Assembly: GCF_016786355.1 (NCBI RefSeq)
Contig: NZ_JADWYX010000049.1
Location: forward strand, 1 to 64,000
Origin: Frankia sp. AgB1.9
GTDB lineage: Bacteria; Actinomycetota; Actinomycetes; Frankiales; Frankiaceae
Length of the DNA stretch: 64,000 bases
Direction: 5' to 3'
Shown: one piece after another, positions 51,827-59,598 of the stretch
Position numbering within the stretch: position 1 is the stretch's first letter
How the letters are laid out: every line of letters starts with the position of its first letter
The notes under the pieces: model-generated
Seen by the model: only the letters and a program-made list of their open reading frames with translations
The model's database searches: none
Told to the model about the DNA's origin: nothing
Position numbers and translations under genes: made by a program

Positions 51827-54705
51827 CAGGTCACCTTCCTCTGATCGTCACCGTCACTGGAACCCTGTCCGTCCGCCAGACCCCGACCGAAGTTGGACTG
51901 GAAGGACGACATCATCGACCGGATCTCCTCCGGAGAACGCGGCCCGGCCACGACCGACGGCGGCCGGACCGGCTGCGGGCCGTCCCGGCGCAGCTCGGGC
52001 GCGAGGTTGGCCCGCCGCATCCGGCGCGGCAGCCCGACATCGGTCGTCGGCGCGGCCTGGGCCGGCCGCGGCCGGGCCGGGCCGCCGGGCGCGTAGCCGG
52101 CCGCCGGGGTGACCGGCCCGAACGGTTCCGGCCGCGCCGGCGGGGCGCCGGCGCCCGGCTGCTGGTGACGCGGCGAGGTCCGGCTGGGCAGGTCCACGCC
52201 GAACCGCGACTCGGGCGAACCGTTCAGGGGGTTCTGCGGCGGGGTCACGGGCGCGCTGTAGGCGGTGCTCGGAGAGGAGTAAGACGGCGAGGTAGCCGGG
52301 CCAGGGGCCGAGGGGCCGAGCAACTGGTCGTTACCGGCGGCCGGCCCGGCGATCTGCCGGCGCGGCCGATCGGCGATGAACCAGCTCGACCGGACGGTGG
52401 CGAACACCGGCAGGTCGTCGAGCAGCGGCTCGTCGTCACCCGGGCGGGACGGCGTCACCCCGAACATGGCCCGGGGCCCGGTGTCCTCCAGGCCCATCGG
52501 CGGGATCGGCGGGGCCGGGTCGGTCATCCGCGGCGGCGCCGGCAGGTCGTCCGGCGACAGGGTGCCCGCCGCGGCCGGCAGCGCGAGCGTTCCCGACGGC
52601 GGGCCGGAGCGGGTCCCGAAGCCGGTGGTCGGCGGGTCGATCTCGTCGGCCAGACCGCCCAGCGGGGAGCCCGGCGGCAGGGCCAGCATCGGCGCGCCGA
52701 AGTCCAGCGGCTCGGTGTCGGAGGCGACCGGTCGGCCGACCGCGGCGAACTCGCGGGCGTCGTCGTGACCGGCCGGCGTGCCCGGCACCGCGTCGATCGG
52801 AGTGTCGTCGTCGGCCACCCGCAGCAGCGGGCCGGGGATCAGGACGATCGCCATCGTGCCGCCGTACGGCGAGGTCCGCAGCCGGACCTTGATGCTGTGC
52901 CGCTCGGCCAGCCGGCCGACGACGAACAGGCCGAGCCGCTCGGAGGTGGTCAGGTCGAACGGCGGCGGGTTCTCCAGCCGGTCGTTGATGGCCTTGAACT
53001 CGGACGAGTTCATGCCCAGGCCGCGGTCCTCGATCTCGATCGCGAAGCCGTTCGAGACCTCGTGGCCGGTCACGTGCACCGGGGTGTGCGGCGGGGAGAA
53101 GGAGGTGGCGTTCTCGATCAGCTCGGCGAGCATGTGGATCACGTCACCGACAGCGTGGCCGCTGATCGCGCCGCCGCCGACCGGCAGCACCTTGACCCGG
53201 GTGTAGTCCTCGACCTCCGCGACGGCACCGCGGATGACGTCCTTGATCGGGACGGGCCGGCGCCAGCCACGGGCTGGCTTGGAGCCCGACAGCACGATGA
53301 GGTCCTCGGCGTGCCGGCGCATACGGGTCGCCAGGTGGTCGAGGCGGAAGAGCTCCTCCAGCTCGTCCGGGTCGGTCTCCTTGCGCTCCAGCGCGTCGAT
53401 GACCTTCAGCTGGCGGTGGATCAGCGCCTGGCTGCGGCGGGCGAGGTTCAGGAACGTGTCCCCGATGCTCTTGCGCATCGCGGCCTGCTCGACCGCGGTG
53501 CGCACGGCGACCTCGTGCACCGTGCCGAACGCCTCGGCGAGCTGGCCGATCTCGTCGCGGGTGGTCGCGGGGACCGGGAAGTGCTCGGCGTCGAGGTCGA
53601 CGGGCTCGCCCTTGTGCAGCCGCTCGACGACCTCGGGCAGCCGGTGGTTGGCGACCTCCAGCGCGCCTTCGCGCAGCCGGCGCAGCTGGCGGATCATGGG
53701 GCTGGCCACCAGCAGCGAGATCAGGACCGACAGCAGCAGGATGAGCGCGACCGCGAGGCTGGAGACCAACGAGTCCTTGACGGCCTTGGTGGAGATCTGG
53801 CTCGCCGTGTCGATCAGGTCCTCGGAGACCTTGGTCTCGACGTCGTGCATCTTGGAGATCATCAGCTGGGACGCGGTCGTCCAGTCGCCGAGATTGACGT
53901 TCGGCGCCTGACCGGTCGCCTTCGCCGAAAGCATGTCGTCCCGCATCGAGCTGACCCGCTCGATCAGGGAGTTCGGGTTCGAGTCGGCGCCGACTGACTG
54001 GGTCAGGTACTGCTTCTGGCTCGGCGTCGCCGTGGCCTGGTACTGGTCCAGCCAGGCCCGCTCCTGGCCGATCTCCTGGCGGGTCTGGTCGAGCGCGCTG
54101 CTGTCATTGAGGAACAGGACCCGGTTGATGCCACCGGTCTGCTGGGACAGCGCCTCCTTGGCCTGGCTGATCGCGACCAGCGCGCTCGCGCCGTAGACGA
54201 CGGAGGTGTCCTTGCTACCGGAGGCGACCGCGCCGTCCAGGCCGAGCAGGCTGGTGACCAGCGGGTCCCAGTAGGCGATGTCGCCGCTGAGGTCCATCTG
54301 CTGGCGGTCGATGGCGTCGCGGTGCGCCTTGAGCTTGCCGATCATGGTGTCGACTGTCGTCAGCAGGCCACCGAGAGCGTCCCGCGCGCCGCCCGGCAGC
54401 TTCGCCTCGCTGGCGCGGAAGCTCCTCAGCGCCGCGTCGACCTGGGGCCGCGCCGCCTTCAACGCGACGGGCGGCTGGTGGTACTGAGAAGCCGTGACGG
54501 TGTGCGAGCCGAGACGCTCCAACTGCACGTCGTTGATCAACGAGTTGGCCTCGACGGAGAACTCGGCCAGCGCCTTCGTCCGCTGCGCTTCCTGCACTCG
54601 GTTGACGTTCCCCCGCACCTGTATCGCACTGAGCACGGCAAGGGCGACCAAGGGGACGATGAGAATTACCACCAGCTTCGTTCGGATGGGCCAGTTCTGG
54701 AGCAT
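51826..54705 (-). CDS. Conservon sensor histidine kinase-like protein (CvnA-like)
   Basis: Encodes 959 aa. A first transmembrane helix lies at residues 7-29 and a second at about 312-335, enclosing an extracytoplasmic nitrate/nitrite-sensing (NIT-like) domain of about 280 residues. A HAMP-like linker, a dimerisation helix and an HATPase_c domain follow, with N-box ELIENATSFSPP near residue 530 and G-box DRGLGMN. The last 300 residues are Pro/Ala-rich and disordered, ending in a conserved IRSMMSSFQSNFGRG. ATG 54705 is the first Met of the TM helix; a longer frame has no ribosome binding site. First gene of the conservon operon. Confidence 0.92.
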   Translation of the reverse strand: MLQNWPIRTKLVVILIVPLVALAVLSAIQVRGNVNRVQEAQRTKALAEFSVEANSLINDVQLERLGSHTVTASQYHQPPVALKAARPQVDAALRSFRASEAKLPGGARDALGGLLTTVDTMIGKLKAHRDAIDRQQMDLSGDIAYWDPLVTSLLGLDGAVASGSKDTSVVYGASALVAISQAKEALSQQTGGINRVLFLNDSSALDQTRQEIGQERAWLDQYQATATPSQKQYLTQSVGADSNPNSLIERVSSMRDDMLSAKATGQAPNVNLGDWTTASQLMISKMHDVETKVSEDLIDTASQISTKAVKDSLVSSLAVALILLLSVLISLLVASPMIRQLRRLREGALEVANHRLPEVVERLHKGEPVDLDAEHFPVPATTRDEIGQLAEAFGTVHEVAVRTAVEQAAMRKSIGDTFLNLARRSQALIHRQLKVIDALERKETDPDELEELFRLDHLATRMRRHAEDLIVLSGSKPARGWRRPVPIKDVIRGAVAEVEDYTRVKVLPVGGGAISGHAVGDVIHMLAELIENATSFSPPHTPVHVTGHEVSNGFAIEIEDRGLGMNSSEFKAINDRLENPPPFDLTTSERLGLFVVGRLAERHSIKVRLRTSPYGGTMAIVLIPGPLLRVADDDTPIDAVPGTPAGHDDAREFAAVGRPVASDTEPLDFGAPMLALPPGSPLGGLADEIDPPTTGFGTRSGPPSGTLALPAAAGTLSPDDLPAPPRMTDPAPPIPPMGLEDTGPRAMFGVTPSRPGDDEPLLDDLPVFATVRSSWFIADRPRRQIAGPAAGNDQLLGPSAPGPATSPSYSSPSTAYSAPVTPPQNPLNGSPESRFGVDLPSRTSPRHQQPGAGAPPARPEPFGPVTPAAGYAPGGPARPRPAQAAPTTDVGLPRRMRRANLAPELRRDGPQPVRPPSVVAGPRSPEEIRSMMSSFQSNFGRGLADGQGSSDGDDQRKVT

Positions 54706-55611
54706 CCGGTCCTCTCGTCCGACGCCCGCGGTCAGGGCGCCTTGGCTACGGGGGTGGCCTGTAGGGCGAGTAGGCGGGTAAAACGGCGGGCCGCACCGTC
54801 CGTATATCCGCGCTCTGGCCCCACCGAGCAGCGTGAGCCGCCGAGGGGACCACGGTTTCCCCTCGGTCCCCCGTCCGCCCCTTTGCCCGGAAGGTAGAGC
54901 AACTGTACTGACCCCCCGCATCCATGGGATGACGGGGGATCGGCAAGTGGCCACGGGGCGCACGGCAGTTGTCTCAATCGCATCGGCGAGACAACACCGT
55001 AGACCGGCCGTTTTGCCACCGATGACCTGTCGTCACACCGCGTAGCGCCGCCACACCGACCGACCATCCGCCAGCGAGACGGCGCCGAGACACGGCTTCG
55101 GCCACCACCAGAACGAAACAGACCCGCAGGTCGAACAACGCGCCGGAATGGCGAGTGCGCAGCTCTTCACCCCGGCATCCCGTTGGGCGATCGCCAAACC
55201 CGTCGGGCACAACAGATTCGTATACGGAGTAATCTGCGTCACGTCGCAACGCCGATTGAGAGGCCCGAGGCGCGTCGCGGTAGTGCTTTTTGGCATACGG
55301 CGGTAACCATCGGGAAACAGCGCCGCGGCACCCCGGCGAGATGGCCGCACGCGGTCGCCGACCCATCCCGAACTCTCCTCGGGGCGTTTACCGCCGGCCC
55401 GGATCCCGGTGCCTTTCCGCCGGCCACGCACCCATCCGCCCCGGTCCTGACGCCGCCGGGCGGTCGCCACCGGCCGTGGCCCAGCGGCCACCGGGCGCAG
55501 GCAGCCCGCGCCGCCCGGAAGCCGCTCCGCCGAAGACATTGGCCCCGGATTGCATAACGTATATTCTTTTGCCGCCCACGATCGAGCCATCGCGACGAAG
55601 CGGAGCGCAGC
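54706..55611. other. 900-nt region without a confident gene
   Basis: A divergent spacer between cvnA and the acyl-CoA ligase. Frames here have weak third-position bias. An interrupted hairpin (CCCCCG-CATCC with GGATG-CGGGGG, 54913-54938) sits about 210 nt upstream of cvnA. A possible small Cys-rich reading frame on the minus strand (55033-55242) has a GTG start but no ribosome binding site. The AT-richest spot, GCATAACGTATATTCTTTTG at 55552-55571, is about 45 nt upstream of the ligase start and may be its promoter. Confidence 0.5.
55539..55565 (+). promoter_or_regulatory. Possible promoter of acyl-CoA ligase gene
   Basis: TTGGCC at 55539-55544 and TATATT at 55560-55565 are separated by 15 nt, shorter than ideal. 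They are the best match to a vegetative promoter before the ligase gene and lie in the only AT-rich patch there. Confidence 0.3.
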
Positions 55612-57240
55612 ATGACGACCACCGATCGCACTGGCCTCGACGGTTCGACCACGAACGAGGCGCCACCGCCGACCATCCCAGCCGTCCTGGACCGAGCAGC
55701 CCGCCGCTGGCCGGCCGACGAGGCCCTGGTCGACGGCGCCATCCGGCTTACCTTCGCCCAGCTCGCCGAGGCCGCCGACGAGACGGCCCGCGCCCTCGTC
55801 GCCAGCGGCGTCGAGCCCGGCGACCGGGTCTCGATCTGGGCGCCGAACGGCCACCGCTGGATGGTGGCCGCGCTCGGCATCTACCGCGCCGGCGCGACCC
55901 TCGTGCCGGTGAACAGCCGGTTCAAGGCCGGCGAGGCCGCGGGCCTGCTGCGCGCCACCGGCGCGAAGATCCTGTTCACCGTGACCGACTTCCTCGCGAC
56001 GGACTACGCCGCGGCGATCCGCGCCGAGCCGGACCTGCCGGCCCTCGGCGAGGTCGTCGTGCTCGACGGCCCGGTCAGCCCCGCCACCACCGCGTGGTCG
56101 GACTTCGTCGCCCGCGCCGCCACCGTGCCGGCCGAGGTGACCGCGGCCCGCGCGGCGGCGCTGACCGGCGACGACGTCAGCGACATCATCTTCACCTCCG
56201 GCACCACCGGGAAGCCGAAGGGGGCGATGCTCGCCCACGGCCCCTCGACCCGGCTCTACACGTCCTGGGCCGACGTCATCGGCCTCGGCCACGGGGATCG
56301 TTACCTGCTCGTCTACCCGTTCTTCCACACCGCCGGGCTGAAGGCGGGCCTGCTCGCGAGCCTGCTGGTCGGCGCGACGCTGGTCCCCTACCCGGTCTTC
56401 GACGTGCCGGCCGTGATGCGCCTGGTCGAGGACGAGAAGATCACCATGCTGCCCGGACCGCCGGCGGTCTACCAGACGATCCTCAACAGCGACCTGACCG
56501 GCTACGACCTGTCGAGCTGGCGGCTCGCCGTCACCGGCTCAGCGGCGGTACCGGTCGAGCTCGTCCGGCGGCTGCGGGCGGACCTGGGCCTGCGGACCGT
56601 CGTCACCGGCTACGGGCTGACGGAGACCACCGGGACCGTCGCCATGTGCCGGCACACCGACGACCCCGAGCTGGTCTCCCGCACCTCCGGCCGGGCGCTG
56701 GACGGGATCGAGGTCCGGGTCGTCGACGACGCCGGCACCGAGGTACCCCGCGGCGAGCCCGGCGAGATCATCGTGCGCGGCTTCAACATCATGACCGGCT
56801 ACCTGGACAACCCGGCCGCGACCGCCGAGACCATCGACGCCGACGGCTGGCTGAAGACCGGCGACATCGGCGTCATGGACGACGGCGGGAACATCGCGAT
56901 CACCGACCGCAAGAAGGACATGTTCATCGTCGGCGGCTTCAACGCCTACCCGGCAGAGATCGAGAGCATGCTGGCCGAGCACCCGGCCATCGCCCAGGTC
57001 GCCGTCGTCGGCGTCCCCGACGACCGGCTCGGCGAGGTCGGCATGGCCTACGTCATCCCACGTACCGGCCAGCCGCGGCCGACTCCCGCCGAGATCATCG
57101 CGTGGTCGCGCGACCGGATGGCCAACTACAAGGCGCCCCGCTACGTCGAGGTCGTCGACGCGCTGCCTCTGAACGCCACCGGCAAGGTCGTCCGCTACGA
57201 GCTGCGCGACCGCGCCGCCGCCACCCGCCGACCGGCCTGA
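55612..57240 (+). CDS. Acyl-CoA ligase (FadD family)
   Basis: Encodes 542 aa of the ANL adenylating superfamily. The phosphate-binding loop is IIFTSGTTGKPKGAM, core motif VTGYGLTETTGTVAM, hinge and ATP contacts DGWLKTGDIGVMDDGGNIAI, and the catalytic C-terminal Lys lies in NATGKVVRYEL. It activates a carboxylic acid to its CoA thioester. The NSRFKAGEAAGLL and GGFNAYPAEIE segments suggest the actinobacterial FadD3-like or medium/long-chain branch, but the substrate is not determined. It is not obviously part of the polyketide cluster, being divergent from the conservon. Confidence 0.9.
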   Translation: MTTTDRTGLDGSTTNEAPPPTIPAVLDRAARRWPADEALVDGAIRLTFAQLAEAADETARALVASGVEPGDRVSIWAPNGHRWMVAALGIYRAGATLVPVNSRFKAGEAAGLLRATGAKILFTVTDFLATDYAAAIRAEPDLPALGEVVVLDGPVSPATTAWSDFVARAATVPAEVTAARAAALTGDDVSDIIFTSGTTGKPKGAMLAHGPSTRLYTSWADVIGLGHGDRYLLVYPFFHTAGLKAGLLASLLVGATLVPYPVFDVPAVMRLVEDEKITMLPGPPAVYQTILNSDLTGYDLSSWRLAVTGSAAVPVELVRRLRADLGLRTVVTGYGLTETTGTVAMCRHTDDPELVSRTSGRALDGIEVRVVDDAGTEVPRGEPGEIIVRGFNIMTGYLDNPAATAETIDADGWLKTGDIGVMDDGGNIAITDRKKDMFIVGGFNAYPAEIESMLAEHPAIAQVAVVGVPDDRLGEVGMAYVIPRTGQPRPTPAEIIAWSRDRMANYKAPRYVEVVDALPLNATGKVVRYELRDRAAATRRPA

Positions 57241-57257
57241 CCCGCCGGCCAGCGTGA

Positions 57258-57287
57258 CCCGCCCGGCGGCCTGACCCACCGGGCGGG
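57258..57287 (+). terminator. Terminator hairpin after acyl-CoA ligase
   Basis: A perfect 9-bp stem CCCGCCCGG with complement and a 12-nt loop, 17 nt after the stop codon. Confidence 0.65.
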
Positions 57288-57362
57288 CGTCGCCGCGTCC
57301 CAGGTGGCGGGACCGCCGCGCCCAGGCAGACGATGGGGTCTGCCGTGCACGGGGGGGACGAA

Positions 57363-58931
57363 ATGGCGGACCAGACCGGCAGGGATGCGACACACGCCCG
57401 CGCGACCAGGCCCCGCACGTGGCCGGCCACCGGCCCGGGGCCCTACGGCGTCGACCGGACGGACCTCAGCGACCGCGACCCGTACCAGCGGTCCGACGGC
57501 CACCTCACGGGCGCCGGGCCCGAGGCCGACGCCACGTGGCCGGATCCGTACCCGGGAGAGCACCCCTACCCGGACGAGCACTCCTACCCGGACGAGCACT
57601 CCGGCCGTCGGGACCACCCGCACCGCGCCGAGCACCCGCATCTGGCCGACCACCCGCATCTCGCGGAGCTGGCCGGGCGCGCGGACCGGGCCGCCGGCCG
57701 GGCCTGGTCCTGGTTCGCGAAGCTCGCCGACCAGGCCACCACCCACCAGACAACCACCCACGAGACCAGGACCCACCAGACCAGGACCCGCGGGCAGGCG
57801 CGGCCGCCGGAGCCGGCCGCGCCGCGCCTGCCCGGCGGCGCCGGCACGTCGGTCGGGACCGGCTCCCGCGTCACCGAACCGCCCGACCGCGGCCCCGGGC
57901 GCTACGTCGACCTCGCCCCCTCGAACGGCATCACCGTCGACCGGGTCGCGACGCCGGCAGCCGCCCCGCCGCCACCCGCGGCAATCGCGCTGCCGCCGTC
58001 ATCGGCCCCGCCGGCCCCACCGGAAGGCCTGCTCACCGGTGCGCCGGCACGCGAGGACACGGACGCCGAGCCGGCGGCCCCGCGATCCGTGCGGCCGAAG
58101 GTCGGGTACGCGCTGCACGGCGGCGAGGCCGACGCGAACCGGCTGGCGGCCCAGTCGCGGGCGCTGGAGCCGGGGACGGTGGAGTTCCTGACCAGCCTCG
58201 GCCTGCGTCCCGGCTGGCGCTGCCTGGACGTCGGTTGTGGCCACGGCCAGGTCAGCGTGCTGTTGGCCGGCCGGGTGCGGCCGGGCGGGCAGGTCGTCGG
58301 CATCGACGCGAGCCCGGCGTCGCTCGCCGTGGCCCGGCACAACGCGGCCCGGGTCGGCGCGCGCATCGCCTGGATGAACGCGGACGCCAGCTGGCTGCCG
58401 GTCGCGCGCGGCGCCTTCGACCTGGCCTACAGCCGGCTGCTGCTCGGGCACCTGGCCGAACCCGTGGCGACGCTGCGCGCGATGGCCGCCTCGGTCCGCC
58501 CCGGCGGGGTGGTCGCCGTCGAGGACATCTACTTCGGCTACGCCGCCGGCGCCGGCTCGGCCCTGGCGAACCCTGCCATCGCCGAGTTCTTCGACCTGAT
58601 GTCGATGACCATCCGCGTCCGCGGTGGCGACCCCATGATCGGGCCCCGGCTGCCGGCGCTGCTCACGGCCGCCGGGCTGGTGGACGTGACGGTGAACGTC
58701 AGGCCCTCGCCGCTGACCGGCGACCCGTCCGGACGGCTGGTCGAGGAGGCCCTGGAGGCCACCCACGGCACGGCGCTGAGCGCCGGTCTGGTCACCGCCG
58801 AAGGTCTTGACCAGCTCCGCGAGGCACTGGGCTCCCTTTCCCGGGCTGAGCTCACCGAGGCGACCGGAGCGGCCCGCCTCTACCAGGTAGCCGGCCATCG
58901 CCCGGTGCACCGCCACCGCCACCCCGACTGA
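57363..58931 (+). CDS. SAM-dependent methyltransferase with His-rich repetitive N-terminus
   Basis: Encodes 522 aa from ATG 57363 (G-rich GGGGGGGA 4-10 nt upstream; ATG 57333 is also possible). The first 240 residues are disordered and contain 6-residue repeats of the kind DEHSYP and EHPHLA, then TTHQT/TTHET repeats. The C-terminal 270 residues are a class I methyltransferase: CLDVGCGHGQVSVLLAGRVR gives the SAM glycine motif and VVGIDASPASLAVAR motif II, followed by a VVAVEDIYFG motif. Substrate unknown. The His-rich stretch could bind metal, but that is inference. Confidence 0.82.
   Translation: MADQTGRDATHARATRPRTWPATGPGPYGVDRTDLSDRDPYQRSDGHLTGAGPEADATWPDPYPGEHPYPDEHSYPDEHSGRRDHPHRAEHPHLADHPHLAELAGRADRAAGRAWSWFAKLADQATTHQTTTHETRTHQTRTRGQARPPEPAAPRLPGGAGTSVGTGSRVTEPPDRGPGRYVDLAPSNGITVDRVATPAAAPPPPAAIALPPSSAPPAPPEGLLTGAPAREDTDAEPAAPRSVRPKVGYALHGGEADANRLAAQSRALEPGTVEFLTSLGLRPGWRCLDVGCGHGQVSVLLAGRVRPGGQVVGIDASPASLAVARHNAARVGARIAWMNADASWLPVARGAFDLAYSRLLLGHLAEPVATLRAMAASVRPGGVVAVEDIYFGYAAGAGSALANPAIAEFFDLMSMTIRVRGGDPMIGPRLPALLTAAGLVDVTVNVRPSPLTGDPSGRLVEEALEATHGTALSAGLVTAEGLDQLREALGSLSRAELTEATGAARLYQVAGHRPVHRHRHPD
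57558..57670 (+). repeat. In-frame 18-bp repeats encoding His-rich hexapeptides
   Basis: GAGCACCCCTACCCGGAC at 57558 is repeated almost exactly at 57576 and partly at 57594. A related pair of 18-nt units encoding EHPHLA and DHPHLA follows at about 57628-57663. All keep the reading frame. Confidence 0.85.
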
Positions 58932-58999
58932 GCGGGCCGCGACGCCCCGGGCCTGGGCCTGGCGCCGGGCTCGGGCCCGGCGAGGTCCACCCGCTGGCT

Positions 59000-59074
59000 T
59001 GATCTCTGTTTTGGCCCCCGCATGGTCACAGAACCGCTGCGGTTACAGCCACGGCAGGGCGAAAACAGCGATCT
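59000..59074. repeat. Dispersed 75-nt palindrome, copy F
   Basis: Runs from TGATCTCTGTTTTGGCCCC to GGGCGAAAACAGCGATCT. It lies 68 nt 3' of the methyltransferase gene. Both termini carry a T in place of the usual symmetric base (GATCT at each end). Confidence 0.83.
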
Positions 59075-59160
59075 TGCTGGCTCGGCACGAGGCCAACCTT
59101 CGCGGATGCGGCACTAGTCTGCGGGGACGGGGATCACCCGATCCTGGGAGGCCTGCCCGC

Positions 59161-59598
59161 ATGTCCAGCAGCACCAGCACAGGCACCGAGGCCCCACCCG
59201 CGTTCAGCGGAGTGACCGGGCTGCACCACATCCAGCTGGCGGTTCCGGGGGGCGTCGAGGACGCCTGCCGGGCGTTCTGGGTCGGCCTCGTCGGGCTGAC
59301 CGAGGTACCGAAGCCGGCGCCGCTGGCGGCGCGGGGCGGGGCCTGGTTCCGTGGGCCGGGGTTCGAGCTGCACGTCGGCGTCACGTCCGACTTCACCCCG
59401 GCGACCAAGGCCCACCCGGCCATCCTGGTCAACGACATCGACGCGATGGCCGAACGCCTCACCGCCGCCGGTGTCGACCTGGACTGGGCCGATGACTTCC
59501 CCGGGCACCGGCACTGCTACGTAGCCGACCCGGTCGGCAACCGGATCGAGTTCCTCATGCCCGACGCGGCAGCCCAGGCCGCCCCGCTTCTCGGCTAG
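59161..59598 (+). CDS. VOC family (glyoxalase/dioxygenase-like) protein
   Basis: Encodes 145 aa. The beta-alpha-beta-beta-beta fold is seen twice: GLHHIQLAVPGGVEDACRAFW then HPAILVNDIDAMAERLTAAG, ending in DPVGNRIEFL, where the Glu is the usual metal ligand with the early His. Substrate unknown; members include glyoxalases, epimerases and dioxygenases. The stop codon overlaps that of the converging CoA-transferase gene by 3 bases. Confidence 0.87.
   Translation: MSSSTSTGTEAPPAFSGVTGLHHIQLAVPGGVEDACRAFWVGLVGLTEVPKPAPLAARGGAWFRGPGFELHVGVTSDFTPATKAHPAILVNDIDAMAERLTAAGVDLDWADDFPGHRHCYVADPVGNRIEFLMPDAAAQAAPLLG

Noticed and set aside
52165-53997. 610-codon open frame antisense to the sensor kinase
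   Set aside because: Low-complexity shadow frame; the kinase domains lie on the other strand.
55290-57257. 655-codon plus-strand frame over the acyl-CoA ligase
   Set aside because: It is a different frame of the same strand giving an Arg/Gly-rich product; the ligase frame has all adenylation motifs.
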